The notes under the pieces were generated by a model, which saw nothing but the letters and a program-made list of their open reading frames with translations, made no database searches and was not told where the DNA came from. Of a stretch of DNA of 64,000 bases, positions 19,344 to 28,906 are shown in pieces. The first letter of the stretch is position 1; every line of letters starts with the position of its first letter. A program made the position numbers and the translations under genes. Source of the stretch: a bacterium (lineage in GTDB: Bacteria > SZUA-79 > Acidulodesulfobacterales > Acidulodesulfobacteraceae); NCBI GenBank assembly GCA_021777135.1, contig JAJYDX010000004.1:62001-126000 (forward strand). Reading direction: 5' to 3'.

Positions 19344-19451
19344 TAAAAGTCACATCATTACTGCCTGAATTAAATTATAATTATAACGTACCGTTTTAAC
19401 TTCCGCTTTAGTTTGGCCAATAATTGAATTATTTAAAAAGGCTTTGAGATT

Positions 19452-20027
19452 ATGGATATATACGTTCAGATAAAAAATAAGAAAGGCGAGGTATTAAAAA
19501 TAGTAAACCTTGGCAGAGAAGAATATTTATCTTTTTTTAAAGAACGTTTGGCAAAATCAAGTGAAAATATAGTCAGTAATTTTCCTATTTTTTATAGCGA
19601 GTTTAAAGCCGGTAATTACTTTGATGTAAAAAAAGTAAAGAAATTAAGAGAAGAAGTTAAAGATATAGCGGTAATAATCGGAAAAGATGTGGAAAATTAT
19701 AAAGAAATTATACAGAAAAGGACGCGGTTGGAAAATGAAATTATCGACCGCTCTTCTTTGAAAAATTTAATGGTTATAGGCATGCGCAGGTTAGAAGAAA
19801 TATCCTCTGCTGGAAGGACAGGCGATGAAGCCGAAATAGGTATAGATATAGAAGAGCTTAAAACTGAACTAGACTCAATGCGCAAAGAAATAGATAAACT
19901 TTATGAAAGCGAGAGTTTATTGGAAGCAGAAAGGAAAAAACTTCAAACCGTGTTTGATATAGAATCGTTGTTCGATATTTTATCGGAAAGCATAAAGTCT
20001 TCTTCCGGAATATACATAAAAAATTAA
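19452..20027 (+). CDS. Coiled-coil protein of unknown function
   Basis: I do not recognise this 191-residue protein. It has no signal peptide, membrane segment or catalytic motif. It is highly charged and mostly helical by appearance, with likely coiled coils at about 60-105 (KKVKKLREEVKDI) and 125-170 (IEELKTELDSMRKEIDKL). It starts with a beta-like stretch, MDIYVQIKNKKGEV. It runs convergently against the NtrC-type regulator and the two coding ends overlap by 4 bases. The codon use and clear ATG support a real gene. It could be a structural or adaptor protein; no function is claimed. Confidence 0.7.
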   Translation: MDIYVQIKNKKGEVLKIVNLGREEYLSFFKERLAKSSENIVSNFPIFYSEFKAGNYFDVKKVKKLREEVKDIAVIIGKDVENYKEIIQKRTRLENEIIDRSSLKNLMVIGMRRLEEISSAGRTGDEAEIGIDIEELKTELDSMRKEIDKLYESESLLEAERKKLQTVFDIESLFDILSESIKSSSGIYIKN

Positions 20028-21481
20028 CTGTTTGTCGTTTTTTTTAAATCTATTTTATATTCGTTAATTTTTTTCCGTAAAGTATTCCTGTTTATTCCTA
20101 AAAGTTTTGAAACTTTTAACTGGTTAAAATTGTATAAATTAAGTATTTCTTCTATGACTATCTTTTCTGTTAAACCCATTATTGATTTATAAACATCATT
20201 AATTTCAGCGTATTTTATTTTTTCAGCGTAATTTTTTATTCTGCGCCTTATGATTTCTTCAAAAGGGTCGGTTTCCGTTTTTTTATCTTTTAGATTTTTA
20301 TCGATAGATAAATTGTCTTCTCCATTGTTTAATGTCTCCCTAAAATCTTCTGAATTCAATATTAAGGAAGAGGACATAACCATGCATCTTCTGACCGCGT
20401 TTTCCAGCTCTCTGATATTTCCTGGAAAGTTATAGGATTGAAGAAATAATAAGGCATCTTTACTTATTTGTTTTTCTGGTATATTAAGTTCTTTAGAAAA
20501 TTTTTTTATAAAAAAGTCAGTTAAAATAGGTATGTCCGTCCTTCTTTCCCTTAAAGGCGGTAGTGTAATTTCTATTACGTTAAGTCGGTAGTATAAATCT
20601 TCCCTGAATTTAGAACTATTAATCATAGATTTAAGGTTTTTATTAGTAGCAGCAATAATTCTGACATCTATTTTGACCGGCTTGGTAGAGCCTACAGGCT
20701 CTACCTCTTTTTCTTGTATTACCCGCAGAAGCTTTGCTTGAAGGCTTAAGGGCATATCTCCTATTTCATCTAAAAAAATAGTCCCCCCGTTTGCGGCTGT
20801 AAATTTACCGTCTTTTTTTTCATTTGCTCCTGTATATGCACCCTTTTCATGGCCGAACAATTCTGATTCAAGCAGTTCAGACGGAATAGATGGAGTGTTT
20901 ACTACTATAAAAGGTTTATCGCTTCTTACGCTGTTTAAATGTATGGCTCTTGCAACAAGCTCCTTGCCCGTGCCTGATTCTCCCAAGATTAACACCGTAA
21001 TACTGTTATGGGAAAGTTTGCCTATAGTTTTGAAAACTTCCTGCATGGTTTTGGACTTGCCTACAAGCAGCGTATCTATAAAATCTTCCGATTTTTCTAA
21101 TTTTTTATTAGCTAAATCCTCATTTTTCTTTATTTTTTCGATTATGCCTATAATTTCGTCTAATTCAAAAGGCTTGGTTATATAATCATAAGCACCCTGT
21201 TTCATGGCATCTATGGCATTCACCATAGTGTTTTGGGCGGTCATAATTATCACTCTCGGTTTGTTGTTTAATTTTCTTGTATAAGATAAAACTTCCATGC
21301 CGTTCATTTTTGGAATTCTAATGTCTAAAAATATGGCAAAATATTCATTTTGTTTAATATATGAAACCGCTTCTTCGCCGTCGGACGCCGTATCGATAAT
21401 AAATTCGTCTTCAAGCAGTTTTTTTAAGACATAAACTAAACTTTGTTCGTCGTCGACGATTAATATTTTGTGTTTTCTCAT
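20024..21481 (-). CDS. NtrC-family sigma54-dependent response regulator
   Basis: This 485-residue regulator activates sigma54 promoters when phosphorylated. It has a receiver domain (1-120) with acidic pair D10/D11, phospho-acceptor D53 and the lysine of ITKPFE. The AAA+ domain (about 145-385) carries Walker A GESGTGKE, the sigma54 contact loop GAYTGA (usual GAFTGA, a seen variant), Walker B TIFLDEIGD and the sensor region RLNVIEITLPPLRER. A Fis-type helix-turn-helix closes it (VSKLLGINRNTLRKKI). It starts 1 base after moeA ends and is the last gene of a three-gene run. No cognate kinase is adjacent; the kinase at 36.2-37.4 kb is far away. Confidence 0.95.
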   Translation of the reverse strand: MRKHKILIVDDEQSLVYVLKKLLEDEFIIDTASDGEEAVSYIKQNEYFAIFLDIRIPKMNGMEVLSYTRKLNNKPRVIIMTAQNTMVNAIDAMKQGAYDYITKPFELDEIIGIIEKIKKNEDLANKKLEKSEDFIDTLLVGKSKTMQEVFKTIGKLSHNSITVLILGESGTGKELVARAIHLNSVRSDKPFIVVNTPSIPSELLESELFGHEKGAYTGANEKKDGKFTAANGGTIFLDEIGDMPLSLQAKLLRVIQEKEVEPVGSTKPVKIDVRIIAATNKNLKSMINSSKFREDLYYRLNVIEITLPPLRERRTDIPILTDFFIKKFSKELNIPEKQISKDALLFLQSYNFPGNIRELENAVRRCMVMSSSLILNSEDFRETLNNGEDNLSIDKNLKDKKTETDPFEEIIRRRIKNYAEKIKYAEINDVYKSIMGLTEKIVIEEILNLYNFNQLKVSKLLGINRNTLRKKINEYKIDLKKTTNS

Positions 21482-21482
21482 T

Positions 21483-22688
21483 TTATATCAAGTATGTATC
21501 AAGCAGTTCGCCCTTGGATACCACGGAAGTATTTTCCGGAACAGATATTATAGAATTCATATATCCAAAAGAGCTTATCATCGCCGGTCCGTGTTTTTTG
21601 TATATTTCCGAATACACCGCGCCATCTTTATAAAAGGTATGTGCAGGTAAAAACTCTCTTCTTCTGTTATTTTTAGTATATTCAAATAAAGTTTTTGACT
21701 GAATTATCTGTAAGCGGCTGTTTATATCGATATGCCTGTTGATAAAAGGTTTTACGAATACCGCTAAGCATGTATAAAATGCAATAGGATTTCCAGGAAG
21801 CATAAAGACAGGAATTTTTTTATTAATTAATCCGAACGAAAAAGGTTTAGCAGGTTTTATGGCTGTTTGCCTGAATTTAATTTTAAACCCAACAGACTCA
21901 AGGGCTTTTTCCGTAAAGTCTTTATCTCCGAAAGAAGCTCCCGCGGAAGTTATTATTATTTTACTATTTTTCACGGCATACGATAAAGCGTCCGCTATTT
22001 CATTCAAATTGTCCTTGCATAAAAAATTGCTAGACACAATGCAACCGTTTTGCAATAAAAAGTTTTCTGCCAGAATCCCGTTGGAATTATATATTTTGCC
22101 GTATTTTGGTTTCTGGTTAAAATTTAAGATTTCATTGCCGGTAGAGATTATTGACGCATATATTTTTTCATAGACTTTTATTTTCTTTATATTACATGAC
22201 ACAAGTAAAGATATATTTTCCGAAGTCAATCTTGTGTTTTTATTCAAGATTATATCTCCAGTTTTTATATCTTCGCCTTTTTTTCTCACGTTTTTATTTG
22301 GTTTTATAGATGAATTTATAATCAGGCTGCCGTTCTCGACTAAGGCATCTTCTACGGGTATAACTGTATCAAACATCTTAGGAAGATACCCTCCGGTCAT
22401 TATACGTAGCGCGGAGTTATGTTTTGCCGTCGTTTTTAAAGCGTCGCCAGCATATATGACATTTTTATCTATTTTTAATTTTAGTATGCCGTCACTTTTT
22501 TTTGAGGCTGTATGTGAATTTAAGGCGTAACCGTCCATCGCAGAATTGTCTTCTGCAGGATAATCCACACTTGAAACGATATCGCAGCAAGAAACCCTGT
22601 CTAAGGAGTTTAATGGAGATATGTTTTCTTGTTTTAAGCGTATATCTGAGGAATTGATTAAATCGTATGCTTCGTCGAAAGATATCAT
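21483..22688 (-). CDS. moeA: Molybdopterin molybdenumtransferase
   Basis: MoeA inserts molybdate into adenylated molybdopterin to give the active molybdenum cofactor. The 401-residue protein has the expected order: MDGYAL near residue 50, IMTGGYLP, IPVEDA, KGEDIKTGD, ISTGNEI, ITSAGASFGDKDF (usually TSGGVSMGDxD) and LPGNPIAF. It sits between a cell-wall transglycosylase and a regulator with 2- and 1-base gaps, an unusual setting. No other cofactor genes are in the window. Its presence implies that a molybdenum or tungsten enzyme exists in the cell. Confidence 0.93.
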   Translation of the reverse strand: MISFDEAYDLINSSDIRLKQENISPLNSLDRVSCCDIVSSVDYPAEDNSAMDGYALNSHTASKKSDGILKLKIDKNVIYAGDALKTTAKHNSALRIMTGGYLPKMFDTVIPVEDALVENGSLIINSSIKPNKNVRKKGEDIKTGDIILNKNTRLTSENISLLVSCNIKKIKVYEKIYASIISTGNEILNFNQKPKYGKIYNSNGILAENFLLQNGCIVSSNFLCKDNLNEIADALSYAVKNSKIIITSAGASFGDKDFTEKALESVGFKIKFRQTAIKPAKPFSFGLINKKIPVFMLPGNPIAFYTCLAVFVKPFINRHIDINSRLQIIQSKTLFEYTKNNRRREFLPAHTFYKDGAVYSEIYKKHGPAMISSFGYMNSIISVPENTSVVSKGELLDTYLI

Positions 22689-22690
22689 TT

Positions 22691-24655
22691 TTATCTGGCT
22701 ATCTTTATAACCTCGCCAGGATATATAGAATTAGGATTTTTTATATTATTTGCAGCCATTATGTTCCTGATGTTGTCATGAAATTTTGATGAGATAGCAT
22801 AAAGAGAATCGCCGAATTTAACCCTATAATATAGTAATCCGCTTTTTTTTGCTTTGGCTTGACTATTGTTTATATAAGAGTATCTAAGTTTAGGATTTCC
22901 GCCCCTTAAAAATATTTTTTCTCCGGAATGGATATCATTTCCTCCTATATGATTAATACTTTTAATAACGCTAAGAGATACGTTAAATCTTTTAGATATA
23001 CCCCATAAAGTCATACCGGGTTTAACTATTATGTAAGTCAGTCCGGTATTGCCATAATTTTTTCTTGGCGCATTCGACGGGGCTGAACCCTCCCTACCCG
23101 GAATAGTAATTCTTTCTCCTACTTTAAGCATTGAATAATTATTTAATCCGTTATATCTTTCAATAGTTTGAAGAGTTACGCCGTATTTGGAAGCTATTCG
23201 TAAAAGCGTATCTCCGGGTTCGACCGTATATGTAGTATTTGCCGTATTTTTTATTTCCCTACCCGGAATAGTAATTATTTCTCCTACTTTAAGCATTGAA
23301 TAATTATTTAATCCGTTATATCTTTCAATAGTTTGAAGAGTTACGCCGTATTTGGAAGCTATTCGTAAAAGCGTATCTCCGGGTTCGACCGTATATGTAG
23401 TATTATTCTTAGGCCTGTGGTAAGCGGTATAAACTATGCGCTGTTGTTTTGCGACATATTCTTTGACGTATTTAAAATTCCTTATGAATCTTTTATAATC
23501 TTTTGCCGGTATATTCAGCATGAATCGGGGATCGTCAGGTGGAGTAGCATTTCTTAAAAGTTCCGGATTCATTTTGTGAAGCCTGTATTCGGAAATACCA
23601 GTGCATTTTGCTAAATCGTATAAGCTGGCTGAATATGGAACATTTACCTGTTTGAATTTAATAGGCTTTTTATAGTTTATATTATGAAATCCAAAATTTT
23701 CCGGGTCTTTTGCAATTATAGCGGCGGCTATAATTTTTGGAACATATCTTCTTGTCTGTCCTGGCAAAAGGTAAGGTCTGTTTTGAGAAATAGTCCAGAA
23801 ATTACCCCCGGGGTATAACGATAAAGCTCTCTCTATAGTCAATTCTCCTGAATTGTAAGCCGCTGCGGCAAGATACCACGAGCCAAATTTATTAAACAGG
23901 TCTTTTAAATATTCGCCCGCCGCATACGTAGATTCAACAGGATTTCTTCTTTCGTCAACCCACCAGTTTATGGTTAGCCCGAATATTCTTCCCGTAGATG
24001 GTATAAACTGCCACATACCGCTAGCTCCGGCATAAGAATATGCAGTAGGAGAAAAACCGCTTTCTATCATTGCGAGATAAGCCAAATCGTTAGGCAGCCC
24101 CAATTTCCGAAAAACCTTTTTAATCATTGGAATATATCTTTCGGACCTTGAAAGCGCATATTTAAAAAACTTCCTTCCGGAAGTTTGGTAAAAATGTATA
24201 TAATGTATTATTTCTTTGTTTATAATCATCGGAAATATATGGGATAAATTTTTTTGATAATTATTGAAATCCCCTTTTTTGGCTAAAAGTCCTGAATTAG
24301 AAAGATTAGAAGAAGAATCCGTGTTATTTTTTTCGGAAGAAGTTTTAATGCCGTTTAATCTTTTAGCTTTTGGAACGGTTTGCACCGGCGGGATTTGCGG
24401 AGCCGAAGATTTGATGACCGTCGATTTTTTTTTGCCGGCAGCGTTATTGTCAGCGGTTACAATAGGAGAAGACGATATTACCGTAACCTGGGCAGAGTTA
24501 TCGTTGTCCGGTTTTTTCTTGTTATTATAGGTAGTTTTAAACCTTATCTTTATGAAATTTGTGTCGCCGTTTAAATTTGAGGCATAACATTTTGAAATTA
24601 AAAAAATAGTAAATATTGCTGTAAAAAAAATATATAAAATGCTTATTTTTCTCAT
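22691..24655 (-). CDS. Membrane-bound lytic murein transglycosylase with four LysM domains (MltD-like)
   Basis: This enzyme cleaves peptidoglycan glycan strands to 1,6-anhydro products. The 654-residue protein has a signal peptide (about 1-25) and a low-complexity linker to about 130. An SLT domain follows, with the catalytic glutamate in AMIESGFSP and the family motifs GASGMWQFIPSTG and NSGELTI. Four LysM peptidoglycan-binding domains occupy about 410-654. The first two LysM are almost identical to each other (see the repeat at 23091-23404). It is the first gene of the minus-strand run with moeA and the regulator. MltD usually has two LysM; four is above average but known in related bacteria. 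Confidence 0.93.
   Translation of the reverse strand: MRKISILYIFFTAIFTIFLISKCYASNLNGDTNFIKIRFKTTYNNKKKPDNDNSAQVTVISSSPIVTADNNAAGKKKSTVIKSSAPQIPPVQTVPKAKRLNGIKTSSEKNNTDSSSNLSNSGLLAKKGDFNNYQKNLSHIFPMIINKEIIHYIHFYQTSGRKFFKYALSRSERYIPMIKKVFRKLGLPNDLAYLAMIESGFSPTAYSYAGASGMWQFIPSTGRIFGLTINWWVDERRNPVESTYAAGEYLKDLFNKFGSWYLAAAAYNSGELTIERALSLYPGGNFWTISQNRPYLLPGQTRRYVPKIIAAAIIAKDPENFGFHNINYKKPIKFKQVNVPYSASLYDLAKCTGISEYRLHKMNPELLRNATPPDDPRFMLNIPAKDYKRFIRNFKYVKEYVAKQQRIVYTAYHRPKNNTTYTVEPGDTLLRIASKYGVTLQTIERYNGLNNYSMLKVGEIITIPGREIKNTANTTYTVEPGDTLLRIASKYGVTLQTIERYNGLNNYSMLKVGERITIPGREGSAPSNAPRKNYGNTGLTYIIVKPGMTLWGISKRFNVSLSVIKSINHIGGNDIHSGEKIFLRGGNPKLRYSYINNSQAKAKKSGLLYYRVKFGDSLYAISSKFHDNIRNIMAANNIKNPNSIYPGEVIKIAR
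23091..23404 (-). repeat. Tandem 149-base direct repeat encoding duplicated LysM domains
   Basis: Bases 23091-23239 and 23256-23404 match over 149 positions with a single difference (C at 23111, A at 23276), offset by 165 bases, which is 55 codons and keeps the frame. Each unit encodes one LysM domain plus the linker IPGRE. The identity at synonymous positions shows a very recent duplication or ongoing gene conversion. Confidence 0.95.
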
Positions 24656-24767
24656 AATTTATCGTTATAATATTATATAAAATTTGAAATTAAAATATTA
24701 AAACATTAATGATTATAATTCTAATAAGCATAAATGTCAAATTTATCAATGAAATTTATATAAATTC

Positions 24768-24796
24768 TTGACAATTTTTCATAAATTTGGTTAAGT
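24768..24796 (+). promoter_or_regulatory. Possible promoter for the aminotransferase-serA operon
   Basis: A perfect TTGACA lies at 24768-24773. The best-spaced -10 (TTAAGT at 24791-24796, 17 bases) is poor, and a better TATAAT at 24819 is too far from it. The element lies in the 196-base divergent gap between the transglycosylase and the aminotransferase, which otherwise shows only A/T-rich sequence. Confidence 0.3.
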
Positions 24797-24851
24797 ATTA
24801 AATGGTTTTGTTTGTATATATAATTTAATTAAAATAAGAAGGGGTTTAAAA

Positions 24852-25994
24852 ATGAAGAAAAAATATTTATTGGCGCCTGGACCTACTCCAGTGCCAGAAC
24901 GCGCTTTAGCTGAGATGGCGCTTCCAATAGTCCACCACCGTGCTCCAGAATATTCAGTTATACTTCAGGAAGTAAGAGACAATCTAAAATATCTTTTTCA
25001 GACCACGCAGGAAGTTTTAATATTTACTTCAAGCGGAACCGGAGCAATGGAAGGTTGCGTATCCAATCTTCTTTCCGCCGGCGACCATGCTCTTGCGGTT
25101 AGAGGAGGAAAATTCGGGGAAAGGTGGTTTGATATTTGCAAGGCATATTCCGTTAACGTGAAAGCGATAGACGTAGAGTGGGGGCATACCGTTTCTCCTA
25201 AAGCTATCGAAGACGCCTTAAACGAGGACCCCGAAATAAAAGCTGTTTATATTCAGGCTTCTGAAACATCCACGGGAGTTTATCATCCTGTAAAGGAAAT
25301 TGCGGATATAATTAAAAAAAGACCCAACACGATATTAGTAGTAGATGCGATTACAGCCCTCGGAGTAGCGGACGTGCCTCAAGACGCATGGGGTATTGAC
25401 GTTGTAGTTACCGGTTCGCAGAAAGCGCTTATGCTGCCGCCAGGACTCGCCTTCGCTTCATTAAGCGAAAAAGCATGGGGTTTCGTAGAAAAATCGACAT
25501 TGCCAAAGTATTATTTTAATTTTAAGAAAGAGAAAAAATCTCTTGAAAAAAATCAGAATGCTTATACTCCAAACGTTCAGCTTATAGTTGGTTTAAGAGA
25601 AGTTTTGAAGGAAATTAAGGAAGAAGGGCTGGAAAATGTTTTTAAAAGACACGCAAATCTTGCAAATGCCGTAAGGTTAGCAGTACAGGCAATGGGATTG
25701 AAGCTTTACACTGTCGATGAACCTTCAAACGCTCTTACGGCTGTTTGGGCACCAGAAGGAATGGACGCGGGTAAAATAACGAAACTTATAAGGGAAAAAT
25801 ACGGCATAACAATAGCGGGCGGTCAGGATGCTGCTAAGGGCAAGATATTCAGAATAGCTCATCTCGGCTATGCGGGCTGTTTCGATGTTATTACCGCTAT
25901 TTCCGCGTTAGAAGCCGTGTTAAAAGAACTTGGATATAAATTCGAAATAGGCAGCGGGCTTAAAGCCGCACAAAAAGCGCTTTTCGGAGAATAA
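24852..25994 (+). CDS. Class V PLP aminotransferase (serine/phosphoserine-type), next to serA
   Basis: The 380-residue protein is a class V aminotransferase of the alanine-glyoxylate/serine-pyruvate group. It starts LLAPGPTPVPERALAEM, has TSSGTGAMEG for the cofactor phosphate, VVDAITALGV with the ring-binding aspartate, and the PLP lysine K191 in GSQKALMLPPG. Immediately downstream is serA, so I infer it supplies the transamination step of serine synthesis in place of a classical SerC. Alternatives are serine-glyoxylate or alanine-glyoxylate transamination. The ribosome-binding site AAGAAGGGG precedes the ATG. Confidence 0.88.
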   Translation: MKKKYLLAPGPTPVPERALAEMALPIVHHRAPEYSVILQEVRDNLKYLFQTTQEVLIFTSSGTGAMEGCVSNLLSAGDHALAVRGGKFGERWFDICKAYSVNVKAIDVEWGHTVSPKAIEDALNEDPEIKAVYIQASETSTGVYHPVKEIADIIKKRPNTILVVDAITALGVADVPQDAWGIDVVVTGSQKALMLPPGLAFASLSEKAWGFVEKSTLPKYYFNFKKEKKSLEKNQNAYTPNVQLIVGLREVLKEIKEEGLENVFKRHANLANAVRLAVQAMGLKLYTVDEPSNALTAVWAPEGMDAGKITKLIREKYGITIAGGQDAAKGKIFRIAHLGYAGCFDVITAISALEAVLKELGYKFEIGSGLKAAQKALFGE

Positions 25995-26044
25995 TTTTTG
26001 GTAAATTTAATTATTTATTATTAATATAATACGGGAGATGCAAG

Positions 26045-27622
26045 ATGTTTAAGGTTATCGTTAGCGATAAGCTTTCCAAAGAAGGAATAGACATATTAAA
26101 CAATACCGGCAAGATACAGGTTGACGTCAAGACCGGACTTAAGCCCGAAGAGCTTAAACAGATAATTCATGAATATGACGGCATCGTTATCAGAAGCGCT
26201 ACTAAGGTTACTCAAGAAATTATTGCCGCCGCGAAAAATCTTAAAGTCATAGGTAGGGCAGGCAGCGGCTTAGACAATGTAGATAAGGCTGCTGCAACCG
26301 CCGCAGGCATAGTCGTTATGAATACGCCTGGAGGAAATACGGTAACGACCGCTGAGCTTACTTTCGCGATGCTTCTGGCTATGTCCAGGCATATACCGCA
26401 GTCTTTTCTTTCAATTAAAGAAGGCAAATGGGAAAAGAGCAAATTCCAGGGTACTGAAGTTTATGGCAAAACCCTAGGTATTATAGGAATGGGTAATATC
26501 GGACAGGTCCTTTATAACAGAGCAAAGTGTTTTGGAATGAATCCGATAGGTTACGACCCTCTTTTGTCAAAGGAAAAAGCTAAAGAATTAGAAATTAACC
26601 TTGTAAGTCTTGACGAGATATATGCAAAATCTGATTATATAAGCGTCCATACTCCTTTAGTTAAAGAAACTAAGGGAATGATAAATAAAGATACTATATC
26701 TAAAATGAAAGACGGCGTTAAGCTTCTCAACATAGCGAGAGGAGGCATAATTAATGAAGCAGACCTATACGAAGCTCTTAAATCCGGCAAAGTTTCTGCC
26801 TGCGCGTTAGACGTATTCGAGATAGAACCGCCGGTTAATAATCCGCTTTTGACATTGGAAAATCTTATTGCTACCCCTCATCTAGGTGCGTCTACCGAAG
26901 AAGCACAGACAAACGTAGCGGTAGCCATATGTCATCAAATTGCGGACTATCTTATAAGCGGCACTATAAAAAATGCAGTTAACGTTCCTTCCGTAACAAA
27001 AGAAGAAGTTGATATTATAGGACCTTATCTTAATTTAGGAGAGAAGATAGGCAGGCTGTTGGGAAGTATTATAACCGGCGGAATTACAAATATTAAAATT
27101 GATTATAACGGAGCCGTTTCAGCTCATAACACAGGCGCTATTACACCAAATGTAGTCAAGGGGATACTTTATCCGATTCTTGGAGAAGATATAAATTACG
27201 TAAATGCAAACGAGGTGGCAAAAAAAAGAGGCATTTCGGTTGTAGAGTCTAAATCGGACCAGACGTTTGACTACACTAGTTCCATATCCATAACGGCAAC
27301 AACCGATGTTAAAACTTTCAGTATATCCGGCGCGATATTCGGCAAAAAAAATCCATGGATAGTTAAAATAGACGATTATTCTATTGAAGCTATTCCCGAA
27401 GGTCACATACTAGTCATATTCAATCTTGATAAGCCCGGCGTTATAGCATCTATCGGCAAGGTTCTCGGTAAGAATAAAATAAATATTGCAAGAATGCATC
27501 TCGGAAGGCATTTAGACAAAGCCATTTCTATATTGCAATTAGATTCTGCCGTTGATGCCGGCGTTATTAATGAATTAAAAGCGGAGCCAAACATAACCGA
27601 AGCTAAATATTTAGAATTATAG
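26045..27622 (+). CDS. serA: D-3-phosphoglycerate dehydrogenase, long form with ACT domain
   Basis: SerA oxidises 3-phosphoglycerate to 3-phosphohydroxypyruvate, the first step of serine synthesis. The 525-residue protein has the substrate domain with GRAGSGLDNVD, the Rossmann motif GMGNIGQ at about 149-155, the catalytic region TPHLGASTEEAQ, an intervening domain and a C-terminal ACT domain (AIPEGHILVIFNLDKPGVI) that usually mediates serine feedback. This is the standard length for the ACT-containing type. Its TAG stop shares its last base with the GTG start of hisZ. Confidence 0.97.
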   Translation: MFKVIVSDKLSKEGIDILNNTGKIQVDVKTGLKPEELKQIIHEYDGIVIRSATKVTQEIIAAAKNLKVIGRAGSGLDNVDKAAATAAGIVVMNTPGGNTVTTAELTFAMLLAMSRHIPQSFLSIKEGKWEKSKFQGTEVYGKTLGIIGMGNIGQVLYNRAKCFGMNPIGYDPLLSKEKAKELEINLVSLDEIYAKSDYISVHTPLVKETKGMINKDTISKMKDGVKLLNIARGGIINEADLYEALKSGKVSACALDVFEIEPPVNNPLLTLENLIATPHLGASTEEAQTNVAVAICHQIADYLISGTIKNAVNVPSVTKEEVDIIGPYLNLGEKIGRLLGSIITGGITNIKIDYNGAVSAHNTGAITPNVVKGILYPILGEDINYVNANEVAKKRGISVVESKSDQTFDYTSSISITATTDVKTFSISGAIFGKKNPWIVKIDDYSIEAIPEGHILVIFNLDKPGVIASIGKVLGKNKINIARMHLGRHLDKAISILQLDSAVDAGVINELKAEPNITEAKYLEL

Positions 27623-28884
27623 TGAACAGAAAAAATTCGATAGTTTCTTCCCAACCGCCTCCTGGAACAAGGGATTTTCTTCCGGGAGAAACGCAGCTAA
27701 TAGACAGTACGGCAAATATATTGCTGGAAGAATTTTCAAAATGGGGCTACGACAAGGTTATAACTCCAAGTATAGACTATTTAGACGTATTTTTAATGAG
27801 TTCGGAAGCTGCCGAACTTTTTAAGGTTGCCGATATAAGCACAGGGGAGATGCTGTCGTTTAGAAGCGATTTTACGCCCCAGATAGGCAGGCTTAGTTCT
27901 GCATTAAAGAATTCTATTACACTGCCGTATAAATTTTCTTACAGCGGTCCAGTCCTGAGAAATTTCGACCCTGTTCTGGGTAAGCCTAGGGAAATATGGC
28001 AAGTCGGAGCGGAATTAGTTGGACCGGAATGCCCGGAAAGCGATGCCGAGCTGATAATTATGGGCATAGAGTCCCTTAAGCGACTGAATATAAAAGATTT
28101 TAGCGTTGATATAGGAAATGTAGAATTTTTTAGGGGAATAGTTTCAGATATTGAAGCGCCTTTAAAGAAAAGGATAGAAGAATTTATATTAAGAAAAGAT
28201 TCTTCAGGATTGCATAATTTTCTTGAAGGTGTATCTTTGCCTTTAGACAAAAAAGAAGCTATAAACGAGCTTCCTTTTATATTTGGAAAAAAATCGGTTA
28301 TTAAAAAGGCTTGGAAAATGGCTTGCAATGAGGCTTCTCAAAATGCACTGGATAATTTAGAGCGCATCGTTTCATATATAAAGTCTTATAACCTTGAAAA
28401 ATATATTACTATAGATTTAGGGGAAATTAGAGGATTAAATTATTATACCGGAACTATTTTCGAATGTTTTGCCCCACACGTCGGTTATGAAATTTTTGGA
28501 GGAGGCAGGTATAATAATTTAATAGGTATGTTCGGAGAAAATCGGGCAGGAGCCGGTTTTGCAGTAAATTTAGATATTTTATGTAAATATACAGGCACTT
28601 CCGCTTATGGCTATAATGATAAGGATTACCTTATTTTTAATAAGTCTGCAGATAAGAAACTTGAGTCTGAACTTATAATTTTTTTGAGAAAAAAGGGTCG
28701 CACAGCTGAATCAAATTTTATGAATTACGGATACTTAGACGCCGTAAAATATATGGAAGAAAATAATATTAAAAATATTATATATATCGATGAAAAGAAA
28801 ATCTTATTAAAAAATATCAATACCGGCAAAGAGAAAAATTTTAAAAACGTTCCTGATATTAAAAAATATTTAGAAGATAATTAA
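27622..28884 (+). CDS. hisZ: ATP phosphoribosyltransferase regulatory subunit HisZ
   Basis: HisZ is a catalytically inactive relative of histidyl-tRNA synthetase that activates the short form of HisG in histidine synthesis. The 420-residue protein has the PPGTRDFLPGE motif, SFRSDFTPQIGRL where a true synthetase has a different motif 2, and GGRYNNLIGMFGENRAGAGFA as motif 3. It lacks the full anticodon-binding domain. A GTG start is used, overlapping the serA stop by one base. Its presence implies a short HisG elsewhere. The hisZ-purA order is widespread in proteobacteria. Confidence 0.9.
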   Translation: MNRKNSIVSSQPPPGTRDFLPGETQLIDSTANILLEEFSKWGYDKVITPSIDYLDVFLMSSEAAELFKVADISTGEMLSFRSDFTPQIGRLSSALKNSITLPYKFSYSGPVLRNFDPVLGKPREIWQVGAELVGPECPESDAELIIMGIESLKRLNIKDFSVDIGNVEFFRGIVSDIEAPLKKRIEEFILRKDSSGLHNFLEGVSLPLDKKEAINELPFIFGKKSVIKKAWKMACNEASQNALDNLERIVSYIKSYNLEKYITIDLGEIRGLNYYTGTIFECFAPHVGYEIFGGGRYNNLIGMFGENRAGAGFAVNLDILCKYTGTSAYGYNDKDYLIFNKSADKKLESELIIFLRKKGRTAESNFMNYGYLDAVKYMEENNIKNIIYIDEKKILLKNINTGKEKNFKNVPDIKKYLEDN

Positions 28885-28906
28885 TTTAAATTTAAATAAA
28901 ATATTT

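Noticed and set aside
23091-23404. Tandem repeat as a possible CRISPR or other array
   Set aside because: There are only two long units, in frame, each coding for a LysM domain; there are no spacers.
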